Counted from the stretch's first letter, positions 44,043-53,746 are shown. The stretch: DNA of 64,000 nucleotides from Phormidium tenue FACHB-1052 (GCF_014696675.1 NZ_JACJQN010000014.1:123567-187566), one strand, 5' to 3'. Notes: a model not told the origin generated them from the sequence alone. Numbers and translations are program-made.

Positions 44043-46402
44043 AAATCATCCCCCATAAGCAACTGGACAACGCCAAAACGTCCCCTTTCCCCCGGAGGGC
44101 CTTGAAGGAGAATTCGCTACCTCAGGAAACTGGAGAGATCCCTAGAGGACGTTTCCTAGCGCAAAATTCTCTATTAATAGGAGCCCTTGTCCTTAGTTTG
44201 GAGATTGTCGCCAGCCCTGCTGCCCTAGCCCAGAGATCGCCCCAGGTGAACGAAGGCTATACTCTGCTCGATCGCGGCTGGGTGAATGATGCGATCGCCG
44301 CCTTTCAAGCGGCCCTACGCCAGCAGCCAAACTCTGCGGAGGCACGGCTGGGGTTGGCGATCGCCTACCAGCGGGCAGGCCGCGATGCCGAGGCTTGGGC
44401 CGCCTACCAAGCAGTGCTACAAATCAGTCCTGATAACTCCACAGCCTTAGAAGCGCTGGGCGAGCTGGGCGGCTACCGGCCCGAGTGGCAAATTGGCGGA
44501 GTTAATGCTTTAACCCAACTTTTAGCCCAAAATCCTGGCAATCTTGAGGCCCTCAGTCAGCGGGCACTGCTCTACGGCTACCAGGGGCGCTTTTCAGAAT
44601 CCCTAGCCGATTACGATCTGCTCCTAGGCCAAAATCCATCTCCCCAAACGCTGCTGGGGGCAGCACAGATCTATGCCTTTAGCGGTGACCATAGCGGTGC
44701 TCTAGCTCTGTTTGATCGCTACCGGCAAACAGGAGAATTGCCCGTAGAGGCGTTAACGGCCTACGCGTTGACCCTGCAAGAGACGGGTAATGCGGCAGGG
44801 GCGATCGCCCTGCTCGAACCTGAGCTGAGGAATCCTGACCGCACCGACAACCTTTCCCTCGGCATTCGCACAGGTCTAGCCAACGCCTACGATGCCAGTG
44901 GTCAAACTACTAAAGCGCTGGAATTATTGACCCCGCTAGTGGGTAAGGTCGACGCGCGGCTGGCGCTGGCCCGTGCCTATAGTGCGATCGGTCGCCGCCA
45001 GCTCGACCCCACCCTGTTTGAACAATCCACTGTGTTGTACCAGCAGGCATTGGATGCGGCTATCGCCCCCAGCTTCGGTCTGCGGGTTGAGGTGGCCGAC
45101 GTGCTGAGCGAATGGCCCGACACCGAACCCCTTGCCCTGACGATGTTTGAGCAACTGGCCGTGGAGAACCCTGACACCGCCAGCCTGACGGTGAAAGCGC
45201 GCCTGCTGGCCTACAGCCTGGGGAACGAAAGTGCCGCCGCTGTAGCCGAGCAAATTTTGCCGCTGCTCTCCCCTATGCCCAGCTCAGCGCCGGAGCAGCG
45301 GGCTATCACCACCGCCCTGGTGCGTTTGGATAACCCTGACCCGGCACTGCTGCCTGTTTACGAAGCTGTAACGGCAACGGTGGATGCGCCGCTGCTGACC
45401 TATCGCATCGCCCAGATTTACCTAGGCCAAGGCAACCTGCAAGCCGCCCGCGATGCCCTCACCACCTACAGCGCCACCAGGGCAGGGCAGGGCGATTGGG
45501 GTACAGAACTGCTGGTCGCCGATCTGGAGCGGCAGCTAGGCGATCTAGAGGCTAGCGCCCGCCGCTACGAGGCTGTGGTTGCCGCTCAGCCCGATTCGCA
45601 GACCACTGCCAGTGCCCTGAGGGGACTGGCGTTCGTGAGGACACTGCAAGGGAAGCCTAAGGCAGCGCTGCCGGTGTATTTAGCGGCGATCGCCGACCAT
45701 CCCGACAACCCCAACTATCCCCTGGGCTACGCCCTGTTGGCCTACCGCACTGGGCAGATCACCTCTACCGTCGCCGCTGAAACCCTCGATAGCTGGCTGG
45801 CCTCCCAAAACCTGGAGACTCCACCGACAGAGCTGTTTGAGCTGGCAGGCGCACTGCCCGCCGATCGCCGCCGCGCCGACCTCTACCAAACCCTACTCAC
45901 CCAGCGGCCAGACGATCTCTGGCTGCGATGGCGCACCATCGAGCTGTTGGCCCAGAGCAACCCTACCCAGGCCCAGGTCGAGCTGGACTCGCTGATTGCC
46001 GCCAACCCCGACGACCTGACGGTGTACTTCTTCCAGGGCGAGCTAGCCCAGCGCCAGGGGAACCTGGCCTTAGCCACCACCGCCTACCAGCAGGTGCTAG
46101 AGCGAGAGCCTGAGAATCTCGGTGCCCTGGCAGCTCTAGCCGGGGTGCAGTTTCAGCAGGGCAATTTGTCCACCGCCCGCGACCTCTACAACCGGGTGCT
46201 AGCGCTGGCTCCTGACTACTGGGAGGCCCGCTATGCGATCGCAGAACTCAACATCGCCGACGACCAAAAGCTCACGGCCCTAGAGCAACTGCGACAACTT
46301 CCCTCCGAAGCCGCCCCCATCAACCTCGAACAGCGCGCTCAGGAGGTGGAATTTGACCTACTCCGCCGCCGAGGCTTTCAACCTAGCTGGGAGCGCTACT
46401 AA
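44039..46402 (+). CDS. TPR-repeat protein, BcsC-like periplasmic scaffold
   Basis: A 787-residue protein with an N-terminal signal segment (LIGALVLSLEIVASPAALAQ) and at least a dozen TPR-type helical repeats (VNDAIAAFQAALRQQPNSAEARLGLAIAYQRAGRDAEAWAAYQAVLQISPDN and onward to the end). It lacks the C-terminal barrel of BcsC; the barrel seems to be the separate upstream gene. GGAGG before the ATG at 44039 and the ATGA overlap choose this start over the GTG at 44012. Likely a periplasmic tunnel or scaffold for the cellulose chain. Confidence 0.8.
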   Translation: MKIIPHKQLDNAKTSPFPRRALKENSLPQETGEIPRGRFLAQNSLLIGALVLSLEIVASPAALAQRSPQVNEGYTLLDRGWVNDAIAAFQAALRQQPNSAEARLGLAIAYQRAGRDAEAWAAYQAVLQISPDNSTALEALGELGGYRPEWQIGGVNALTQLLAQNPGNLEALSQRALLYGYQGRFSESLADYDLLLGQNPSPQTLLGAAQIYAFSGDHSGALALFDRYRQTGELPVEALTAYALTLQETGNAAGAIALLEPELRNPDRTDNLSLGIRTGLANAYDASGQTTKALELLTPLVGKVDARLALARAYSAIGRRQLDPTLFEQSTVLYQQALDAAIAPSFGLRVEVADVLSEWPDTEPLALTMFEQLAVENPDTASLTVKARLLAYSLGNESAAAVAEQILPLLSPMPSSAPEQRAITTALVRLDNPDPALLPVYEAVTATVDAPLLTYRIAQIYLGQGNLQAARDALTTYSATRAGQGDWGTELLVADLERQLGDLEASARRYEAVVAAQPDSQTTASALRGLAFVRTLQGKPKAALPVYLAAIADHPDNPNYPLGYALLAYRTGQITSTVAAETLDSWLASQNLETPPTELFELAGALPADRRRADLYQTLLTQRPDDLWLRWRTIELLAQSNPTQAQVELDSLIAANPDDLTVYFFQGELAQRQGNLALATTAYQQVLEREPENLGALAALAGVQFQQGNLSTARDLYNRVLALAPDYWEARYAIAELNIADDQKLTALEQLRQLPSEAAPINLEQRAQEVEFDLLRRRGFQPSWERY

Positions 46403-46452
46403 AACCCATCCACTCCCCACCCCCTACCTCCCTACTCCCCACCCTCCTCACG

Positions 46453-47742
46453 GTGACTACCCTGATGCGACTCTTTAACCTGCGGCGATCTCAAATCCGA
46501 CTGCTGCTCTCAGTGCTGCCCCTAGCCCTGGTGCTGCTAGCCGCCGTGCCCAGTTGCACCGCTCCAGCTGCAGCCTGTGCCTGCCTAAATAGTGAGAATG
46601 AAGTTGCCCTAGAGCTACCTTTCAACAGCTCCCAAAACGATCTGCTGATCGAGAGCTGGCGAGCCTATCGCGATCGCTTCATTCAAGCCGATGGGCGGGT
46701 GATTGATCGGGAAGACGGCGATCGCACCGTCTCCGAAGGCCAGGCCTACGCCATGCTGCGAGCCGTTGCCGTCAACGACCCCGCCACCTTCGATCGCACC
46801 TATACCTGGGCCAAAAACAACCTCGCCCGCGTGAACGATGAGGGAGACCCCACCGATCTGCTCTGGGCCTGGAAATGGGGCCAGCGCCCTGACGGCTCCT
46901 GGGGCAGCATCGATGCCAACTTTGCCACCGATGCCGACATCGACGCCGCCACCGCGCTGATCTTGGCCGCTCGCCGCTGGTCGTGCCCTCAATACCTTGA
47001 CGACGCCCGCGCTCTGCTAGCCGACATTTGGGAGCACGGCACCATAGAATTTCCCGACAGCACCCGCCAGCTCATCCCCGGCCCCGCCGCCGCCTTTCGC
47101 CTGGAGCCAAACCAGGTGATTCTCAACCCCTCATATTTTGCCCCCGCCAGCTTTCGCCTGTTTGCCGAGGTAGACCCCGACCGCGACTGGACAAGCCTGA
47201 TCGACAGCGGCTATACCCTGCTGAACGATCTGGCGACCTTCTCCACCACTGGCCTGCCCGCCGACTGGATTGCCTACAACCCGACAACCTATACCTACCG
47301 CCAGCTCCCCCTTGATTACCCGCTGCAAAGCCGCTACAGCTTCGATGCCTTTCGCGTCTGGTGGCGCGTCTCGCAGGATGCCGCCTGGTTCAGTGAACCC
47401 CGCGCTCAAGCTTATTTAGAAACCCGCACCCCCGAACTGATTCGCCGCTGGCAGCAAGACCAGCGACTGCCTGCCCGCCTCACCCTCGACGGCGGTGCCG
47501 AAGCCAGCTACGAAGCCACCGCCCACTACGCCATGCTCTACCCCGCCCTCTTGCAGGTAGACCCCGCAACAGCCCAAGACATCTACCGACAAAAACTCCA
47601 GCCCACTTACAAAAACGGCTTTTGGGACAGCGATACCGCCTATTACACCCAAAACCTCGCCTGGTTTGGCCTGCTGCCCCTAGAAGTCTCCCCCGATCGC
47701 CTCCAAACCGTTGGCGCAAGCCTTTGCCAATCGTCGGAGTAG
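46453..47742 (+). CDS. GH8 endoglucanase (BcsZ-type cellulase)
   Basis: A 429-residue glycoside hydrolase family 8 enzyme. The general-acid Glu95 lies in TVSEGQAYAML; DLLWAWKWGQRPDGSWGS and ATDADIDAATALI carry the substrate and catalytic Asp residues. A hydrophobic N-terminus ending in VPSC suggests a lipoprotein or secreted protein. In cellulose operons such enzymes trim or release glucan during export. Start GTG, or an in-frame ATG 12 bases later. The short spacer before it is C/T-rich without a clear ribosome-binding site. Confidence 0.92.
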   Translation: MTTLMRLFNLRRSQIRLLLSVLPLALVLLAAVPSCTAPAAACACLNSENEVALELPFNSSQNDLLIESWRAYRDRFIQADGRVIDREDGDRTVSEGQAYAMLRAVAVNDPATFDRTYTWAKNNLARVNDEGDPTDLLWAWKWGQRPDGSWGSIDANFATDADIDAATALILAARRWSCPQYLDDARALLADIWEHGTIEFPDSTRQLIPGPAAAFRLEPNQVILNPSYFAPASFRLFAEVDPDRDWTSLIDSGYTLLNDLATFSTTGLPADWIAYNPTTYTYRQLPLDYPLQSRYSFDAFRVWWRVSQDAAWFSEPRAQAYLETRTPELIRRWQQDQRLPARLTLDGGAEASYEATAHYAMLYPALLQVDPATAQDIYRQKLQPTYKNGFWDSDTAYYTQNLAWFGLLPLEVSPDRLQTVGASLCQSSE

Positions 47743-47910
47743 AGAGGCAAAGTTTTGAATTTTGAATTTTTATTTGAATTTTTAGTTTTGCAATTCAACT
47801 CAAACCCCAGAACCCAAAACCTAGCACTCACACCCTAAAACTCAAAACTAAGCACTCAAAACCAAAAACTTCCTCCCCTCTCCCCTACCCATCCACCCCT
47901 CACCCCTCCC
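47743..47910. repeat. Low-complexity spacer before bcsB
   Basis: TTTTGAATTTTGAATTTTT-type repeats (47752-47790), then AACCCAAAACCTAGCACTCA/AACTCAAAACTAAGCACTCA near-tandem units (47812-47860), then a C/T-rich tract to the bcsB ATG. No gene. The same TTTGAATTTTG unit reappears before bcsA. Confidence 0.6.
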
Positions 47911-50199
47911 ATGCTCCCCCTCTCCCCCCGCACCTGCCGCCGCTTGGCCCTCTACCTCACCACTCTGCTGCTGATCACCGGGCAACCCCTGCTGGCCCAG
48001 GAGGCAGCACCGCCCACAGAAACCGCTCCCGCCCTGGCAGAAATCAGCCTCCCCAAACTGCCCGCCGCTCCGGTGATTGCCCCCAGCAAACCCGGCCAGT
48101 ACGTGCTCGAATTTAACCGCAGCCCGGTGGTGGGCAATCGCCTCCGCTTTAGCGGCATCTACGACGAGCAGCGGCTGCACTTCACCCGCCCTCGCAATTG
48201 GCAGGCCGAGTCGGTCAAGGTGCTGCTGCGCTACCGCCATTCCGCCGCTCTCTATGCCACCCGCTCCAACCTTACGGTGCTAATCAACGGCACCAGCATT
48301 GGCAGTCTGCCCCTCAATCAGCCCATGGGCAAAATTGGCGATGCGGTCATGGACGTGCCCGCCGACCTGCTGCAAGACGATAACGAGCTGATTCTCGCCG
48401 CCCTGCAAAACAACTCCCCCACCTGCACCCAAGACCCCTTCGACCCCTCGCTGTGGACTGAGGTGTTGCCCGACTCCAAACTGGTGTTTAACTACGCGCC
48501 CCAGGCGGTAACTCCAGACTTTAGCCAGTTTCCCTACCCGCTGTTTGACACGCTGAGCCTGCAAACCAACCAAATCGCTTATCTGCAACCGACCGCGACC
48601 AACAGCCCCTGGCTATCAGCTACAGCCCGGCTGCAAACCTACCTGGGCCGCACCGCCCACTACCGCCCCCTCGACACCCGCCTGGTGAATGGCGTGGAGG
48701 CCCTGGAAGCCGACGAACGGCTCGTAGTCTTGGGAACTCCCGCTCAGCAGCCCGGCTTGGCCGATTTAACCCTGCCCTTTGCCCTCAAAGACGGCAAATT
48801 TGTCGATAGCGCGGGTAAACCCCTCCCTGACGACGCTGGCCTGCTGATGTGGTCTACGGCAGCGAACGATTTTTCTCCGGTGCTGGTGATTACCGGCAAT
48901 GGTGAGGCAGGGGTGGCTAAGGCCGTGCAATACCTGGTGCAGCCCCACCATCAGCAGATTGCTACGGGCCATGGGGTGGTGGTTAACCAGGCTGGGGATG
49001 TGCCCGCCCCCCCAATTCGCCAGTGGCCCGGCTATCTGCCCGAAGAGAATGACTTTTTGCTGACAGATTTGACCTCCCCCACCCGGCAGCCGTTGGACGA
49101 GATGACCGTGCGCGGCTCCCACGCCCCAGCAATGGAAATCGGCTTCAAGGCGCTGCCCGACGATCGCCTGCTGCGAGGCAGCAAAATGCGCCTTTCCTAC
49201 AGCTATGGCCCCCAGGTCAACCCCCTCACCTCGATGGTGGATGTGGAGCTAGACGGGGTATCGATCACTGGGGAACGGCTAACCGAGGTCAAAGGCGCGA
49301 ACCGGCGCACCCTAGAAGTGGATCTGCCGGGCGATCGCATCACCCCCACCTCCAAGCTCCAGGTCAACTTTCGATTAGATCCCCGCGAGCGGCGATCGTG
49401 CAGCCGGGTCACCGACCAGCAGCTCTGGGGCACCATCCACAGCGATACCAGCTTTAGCCTCAAGCGCAGCGCCATCACCAGCCTGCCTGACCTAGATCTA
49501 TTCAAAACCGGCTACCCCTTCACCGCTCCGCAGGATCTGTCCACCACGGCAGTAGTGCTGCCCGACAGCCCCACTGCCAAAGACGTCACCGTGCTGCTAG
49601 AGCTAGCCGAACGCCTGGGTCGTCTCAGCCAAGCTGACTCGGTGCAGCTCGCCGTCTATCGCCAAGCCGATCTGCCCGAGGAGGTGCGCAATGACCGGCA
49701 TCTGGTAGCGATCGGTGCCCAACCCCGCTTCCCCCTACCCGAACTGCTCAGCGAAGACGGCTTTGCCCTGCGCGGCAGCGGCACCCGCCAGTGGGGTGAC
49801 ACCCAGGTGCAGCCCCTGCCCGACGGCGAAGGGCTGATGAAATCGGTGATTTCACCTTGGAACGCCGAACGGGTGGTGCTGGCCCTCAGTGGCCGCGACG
49901 ACATCGGTTTGGCCCAGGTGGCTGACCTGCTGCGCCATGACCCCCTCTTTTACCAGATCGAGGGCGACACCGTGCTGGTTAGCGCCCAGGTGCCCAACCC
50001 CGACCCCTACACCAGCGCCGACTATCGCCTGGCTACCCTGCGTCAGTCGCCCCAGGTACAGCTCGCCACCACTACCCCTTACCCCTGGCTGTGGCAGGTC
50101 ACTCGCAACAATTGGCTGTTTATCGTGCCCGCCACGGTAGCCCTAGCGCTGCTGATCTACGGAGCCGCGCAGTCGGCCATGCGGCGGAGTGGGGAGTAG
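47911..50199 (+). CDS. bcsB: Cellulose synthase regulatory subunit BcsB
   Basis: A 762-residue periplasmic partner of BcsA. It starts with a signal peptide (LALYLTTLLLITGQPLLAQ), has two paired carbohydrate-binding/flavodoxin-like modules (LVINGTSIGSLPLN-type segments, e.g. TVLINGTSIGSLPLNQPMG; PTCTQDPFDPSLWTEVLPDSKL; RRSCSRVTDQQLWGTIHSDTSF) and one C-terminal membrane helix (WLFIVPATVALALLIYGAAQ) that docks on BcsA. The Cys residues in both modules fit BcsB. Located between the GH8 and bcsA genes as in other cellulose operons. Confidence 0.92.
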   Translation: MLPLSPRTCRRLALYLTTLLLITGQPLLAQEAAPPTETAPALAEISLPKLPAAPVIAPSKPGQYVLEFNRSPVVGNRLRFSGIYDEQRLHFTRPRNWQAESVKVLLRYRHSAALYATRSNLTVLINGTSIGSLPLNQPMGKIGDAVMDVPADLLQDDNELILAALQNNSPTCTQDPFDPSLWTEVLPDSKLVFNYAPQAVTPDFSQFPYPLFDTLSLQTNQIAYLQPTATNSPWLSATARLQTYLGRTAHYRPLDTRLVNGVEALEADERLVVLGTPAQQPGLADLTLPFALKDGKFVDSAGKPLPDDAGLLMWSTAANDFSPVLVITGNGEAGVAKAVQYLVQPHHQQIATGHGVVVNQAGDVPAPPIRQWPGYLPEENDFLLTDLTSPTRQPLDEMTVRGSHAPAMEIGFKALPDDRLLRGSKMRLSYSYGPQVNPLTSMVDVELDGVSITGERLTEVKGANRRTLEVDLPGDRITPTSKLQVNFRLDPRERRSCSRVTDQQLWGTIHSDTSFSLKRSAITSLPDLDLFKTGYPFTAPQDLSTTAVVLPDSPTAKDVTVLLELAERLGRLSQADSVQLAVYRQADLPEEVRNDRHLVAIGAQPRFPLPELLSEDGFALRGSGTRQWGDTQVQPLPDGEGLMKSVISPWNAERVVLALSGRDDIGLAQVADLLRHDPLFYQIEGDTVLVSAQVPNPDPYTSADYRLATLRQSPQVQLATTTPYPWLWQVTRNNWLFIVPATVALALLIYGAAQSAMRRSGE

Positions 50200-50204
50200 G
50201 GCAA

Positions 50205-50246
50205 TTCAAAGTGCAAAATTCAAAGTTTTGAATTTTGCACTTTGAA
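50205..50246. repeat. 20-bp perfect hairpin between bcsB and bcsA
   Basis: TTCAAAGTGCAAAATTCAAA (50205-50224) is followed after 2 bases by its exact reverse complement (50227-50246). A third partial copy of the right arm follows (about 50248-50263). No T-run follows. It lies inside the operon, about 55 bases before the bcsA ATG, and could attenuate, process or stabilise the transcript. Confidence 0.8.
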
Positions 50247-50300
50247 ATTTGAATTTTGCACTTCCCCAATTCCCAACCCTTCACCTTTCACTCGCGCCCC

Positions 50301-52847
50301 ATGCTTCACCCCCCCGCCCCGCCCTTCTACCACTGGCTCACCAAAACCCTACCCGATCGCGCCTACAGCCTTACTCAACACCTGAGCCGCTGGCAGATGC
50401 TGCTGCTGCTGGCCTGTCTGGGGCTGTTGACCAAGCCACTGCTGGTGGCTCACCCGGCGATTTGGCAGCAGGCGATCGTGGCGGTGCTGCTGATTGCCTT
50501 GGGTTATAGCATTCTGCATTTAGAGGATGGCCATGCCCGCAGCGGCGGCGATCGCGAGCGACTACACCTGTTTATGATCACCCTCAGCAGCCTCACCACC
50601 CTGCGCTATCTCTACTACCGCACCCGCAACACCCTCAATTTCGACACGCCACTGGATGCCGTTTTCTCCCTGCTGCTTTACGGGGCCGAGCTATATGCCC
50701 TGGGGACGCTGTTTTTGTCATATTTTCAGACACTACAACTGCGCGATCGCACCGCTGTAGACCTCACCCCCGTACCCCAGAACGAGTGGCCTTCGGTGGA
50801 TATTTACATTCCTACCTACAACGAGGAGGTAGAGATCGTGCGCAAAACCGTGGTGGCAGCGGTGGCGATCGACTACCCCTCAGAGAAAAAGCAGGTCTAC
50901 GTGCTGGATGATGGCCGCAAATACCCCGAGCGGCGGGCTGAGCTACAGGCGATCTGCGATGAACTGGGGGCTAAGCTGCTGGTTCGCGACAACAACGATC
51001 ACGCTAAGGCGGGCAACATCAACACGGCCCTAGAGCGCACCACGGGCGATCTGGTGCTGATTTTGGACTGCGACCACATTCCAGTGCGGGGCTTTTTGCA
51101 GGCAACCGTGGGCTTTTTTCTCGACAAAACCGTGGCCCTAGTGCAGACGCCCCACTGGTTCTACAACCCCGACCCCTTCGAGCGCAACCTGCTCACCCAG
51201 GGCCAGGTGCCCGTGGGCAACGAGCTGTTTTACAAGGTGCTGCAAAAGGGCAACGATGCCTGGAATGCGGCTTTCTTTTGCGGTTCGGCGGCGGTGGTGC
51301 GACGCAATCACCTATTAGAGGTGGGCGGCATTGCCACCGAAACCGTCACCGAAGACTGCCACACTGCCCTGCGGTTGCACTCCCTCGGCTACCGCACCAT
51401 CTACTACGACAAAATTATGGTGGCGGGGCTAGCGCCCGAAAAATTCTCGGCCTACGTGGGGCAGCAGGTGCGGTGGGCGCGGGGCATGGCCCAGATTTTG
51501 CGGCTGGAAAATCCGCTGTTTAACCGTCAGCTCAAACTGTCGCTGGCTCAGCGGGTCTGCTATTTCAGCGCCACGTCGCACTTTTTCTTTGGCTTCCCCC
51601 GGCTGATGTATGCCCTGGCCCCGACGCTGTTTTTGCTGTTTAGCATCAACTCGGTGAAGGGACTGGGGATTGAAACCCTGTTCTACGCGCTGCCCCACAT
51701 TGTGCTGTCGATGCAGACTAACCATATCCCCTACAAGCGGGTGCGGTTTTCCTTTTGGAACGAAATCTACGAGTTTGCCATGTCGTTTCAGGCGGGCATT
51801 GTAACGCTACTGGCCCTGGTGAACCCTAAGCTAGGCAGCTTTAACGTGACGGCAAAGGGGCTGGTGGTCAACCAGCGCACCTTCGACGCCAACAGCGTGC
51901 GCTATTTGCTGGTCTTGGGATTGTTGACGGCGGCCTCGCTGGTGGCGGTGCCCTTTTGGCTGCTGCTCAGCCCCGAAGACACCCAGGCGGTGCTGATCAA
52001 CGCCCTCTGGTGCGGCTTTAACCTGGTGCTGGTGCTGGCCGCCTGTCTGGTGGCGCTCGAACAACCCCAGCTACGCCGTGCCCACCGCCTGCCCCGGCAG
52101 CTCACCGCCATCATCCATAGCGATGGCCAAAGCTGGACGGGCAAAACTATTAATGTGAGCGAGAGCGGTGCCCAGGTGCAGCTCGAAGAATGGCCCAACG
52201 TGGCCGACCAGGTGTGGGTGGAGCTGGTCGGCGACTATGACGGTCGCGCCCTGCTTGAAGCCCAAATTGTGCGAGCTACGGCCACCAGTCGTTTAGAAAC
52301 CGAGCTAGCGATAGATTTCATCAATGTCAGCCCCAGCCAGGCCGACGATCTCACCCTGGTACTGTTTTCTGACGTAAAGGAATGGTATTCGCAGACCCGC
52401 GAGCAGGTGGACAAGCCGCTACGATCGCTGCAATTTATCGCCACCACCCTCTGGCGGGTGTTCACCGATCTGCAACCGGCCACCGGCCAAAAAATGCGCA
52501 AGCAGGTGCAGGCCCCCGTAGAGCTGGCCTGGGAAGGCTGGCACGGCGACAGCTACCCGGCCCGCGTGGTCGAAATCGGCAGCCGCGACCTGCGCTTAGA
52601 GGTGCAGAACGTGACCGAGCTCGATCGCGCCACCCTGCTCGAAACCTTTCCCACCGTGGGGTTACTGTTTCTGCCCAGCAGTGAGCTGGCTAAGGCCCAA
52701 AGCATCGTCGCTCAGGTGGCCCAGGCGATCGAATTGCCCACTCTCAACGGTGTGGAGGCAAGGCTGGTGCTGGAATTGACCTTTCCCACGGCGCTGGCCA
52801 GCCAGCAGCGGCGCAAGATTCAGACGTTGCTGCGATCGCTAACCTAG
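50301..52847 (+). CDS. bcsA: Cellulose synthase catalytic subunit BcsA with PilZ domain
   Basis: An 848-residue GT2 membrane glycosyltransferase making beta-1,4-glucan from UDP-glucose. Catalytic motifs: VLDDGR (201-206), DCD (256-258), TED (350-352) and QQVRW (388-392). Several membrane helices flank the GT domain. A PilZ domain follows with RRAHR (592-596) and NVSESG (618-623), the full c-di-GMP-binding set, so activation by c-di-GMP is expected. The last 115 residues (MRKQVQAPVELAWEGW... EIGSRDLRLEV) look like a second, degenerate PilZ. The ATG at 50301 is used; an in-frame TTG lies in the upstream hairpin region. Confidence 0.95.
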   Translation: MLHPPAPPFYHWLTKTLPDRAYSLTQHLSRWQMLLLLACLGLLTKPLLVAHPAIWQQAIVAVLLIALGYSILHLEDGHARSGGDRERLHLFMITLSSLTTLRYLYYRTRNTLNFDTPLDAVFSLLLYGAELYALGTLFLSYFQTLQLRDRTAVDLTPVPQNEWPSVDIYIPTYNEEVEIVRKTVVAAVAIDYPSEKKQVYVLDDGRKYPERRAELQAICDELGAKLLVRDNNDHAKAGNINTALERTTGDLVLILDCDHIPVRGFLQATVGFFLDKTVALVQTPHWFYNPDPFERNLLTQGQVPVGNELFYKVLQKGNDAWNAAFFCGSAAVVRRNHLLEVGGIATETVTEDCHTALRLHSLGYRTIYYDKIMVAGLAPEKFSAYVGQQVRWARGMAQILRLENPLFNRQLKLSLAQRVCYFSATSHFFFGFPRLMYALAPTLFLLFSINSVKGLGIETLFYALPHIVLSMQTNHIPYKRVRFSFWNEIYEFAMSFQAGIVTLLALVNPKLGSFNVTAKGLVVNQRTFDANSVRYLLVLGLLTAASLVAVPFWLLLSPEDTQAVLINALWCGFNLVLVLAACLVALEQPQLRRAHRLPRQLTAIIHSDGQSWTGKTINVSESGAQVQLEEWPNVADQVWVELVGDYDGRALLEAQIVRATATSRLETELAIDFINVSPSQADDLTLVLFSDVKEWYSQTREQVDKPLRSLQFIATTLWRVFTDLQPATGQKMRKQVQAPVELAWEGWHGDSYPARVVEIGSRDLRLEVQNVTELDRATLLETFPTVGLLFLPSSELAKAQSIVAQVAQAIELPTLNGVEARLVLELTFPTALASQQRRKIQTLLRSLT

Positions 52848-52932
52848 CCCTTCATCCCTAGCTCTGAATTGCGTTCCCTGTTGCCTCGATCAGGCCATGG
52901 CCCATTGGTATGCACAGCACTTGACGCCTCAG

Positions 52933-52952
52933 CCCGATCAGGGCTGATCGGG
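52933..52952 (+). terminator. Possible terminator hairpin after bcsA
   Basis: CCCGATCAG (52933-52941) and CTGATCGGG (52944-52952) form a perfect 9-bp stem around GG, 85 bases after the bcsA stop. No T-run follows, so intrinsic termination is uncertain. Confidence 0.4.
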
Positions 52953-53555
52953 GAGATTGGGCTACCTTCTTAAATCATTGACTAGCTATTGAATACTCCT
53001 GCCAAATAAGTTCCCTTAGAACATAATTCTTCTAATAGGAAAAGCGATCGCATGCAAAAACTACGCCATTCAAAATAACTTGGTTTAAAGCCTATCCAAA
53101 TTCAAAATGAGAAGTCATCCAAACCTTTACTACCACTTTATAGTCAGCCGATCTCATTGCCTAGCGTTCATTTATTTTTCATATTTTTGATTACTCAATC
53201 TGCTACTATTAGATTAGTCAATCAACGGTTTAGCGCTTCATTCCTGACTATCGATCATTTTTCAAATAACTTCTATTGACCTCATTTAAATGTTGGAGTG
53301 TGACTAGCTTGGCTTCCTATCTAGCCCCCAGATCAGGTGAGAGCTATTCACTCCTAACCATTCTCGCTAACGCATCTACCGCATCAAAACTTACTGTTAA
53401 GCCAGTCGTTTTTTGGGAATGGTTTATTAGGGTCAAGCCCTGAGGTTTTATCAGTATTTATCCACAGCCATTGTGTACGAGCCATTTTGTTGCCGTTGGC
53501 CAAGGTTAGTTCTGCTAGTTGAGCAATCGTGCGATCGCTCTAGCTGTGGCTACTA

Positions 53556-53578
53556 GCTAAATCATTAAATGATTTAGC
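53556..53578. promoter_or_regulatory. Perfect 23-base palindrome upstream of the pix operon
   Basis: GCTAAATCATT and AATGATTTAGC are exact reverse complements around a single A. It lies about 170 bases before the first pix gene, near a TTGACA element, and may be an operator for a dimeric regulator. Confidence 0.6.
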
Positions 53579-53746
53579 GCACCCCAAAGTTTTTTGACAG
53601 CCTTACTGTCGCTGTCCGTTCTACGTTAAGCAAGCCGTCATTTAGCATGCTGTAGCGCTGCGGTGTCCCTAGGGGTAACGCACGGCTGAGCTGCCAATTT
53701 TACCTACCATTCACTGTGCATTCCCCTGTCTCTGTAGTGAACCGCT

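Larger units (their letters stand above)
52848..53746. other. Long intergenic region between cellulose and pix operons
   Basis: About 900 AT-rich bases with no credible ORF. It contains a hairpin just after bcsA, a single DnaA-type box TTATCCACA (53458-53466), a long perfect palindrome (53556-53578) and a TTGACA (53594-53599) that lacks a well-placed -10. It probably holds the pix operon promoter and regulatory sites. Confidence 0.5.

Noticed and set aside
47743..47910. Considered as a CRISPR-like repeat array
   Set aside because: The repeated units are short, variable and without unique spacers; it is low-complexity sequence.
53458..53466. DnaA-box-like TTATCCACA, considered as part of a replication origin
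   Set aside because: Only a single box was seen in the spacer and no dnaA, dnaN or other origin-linked gene is nearby.
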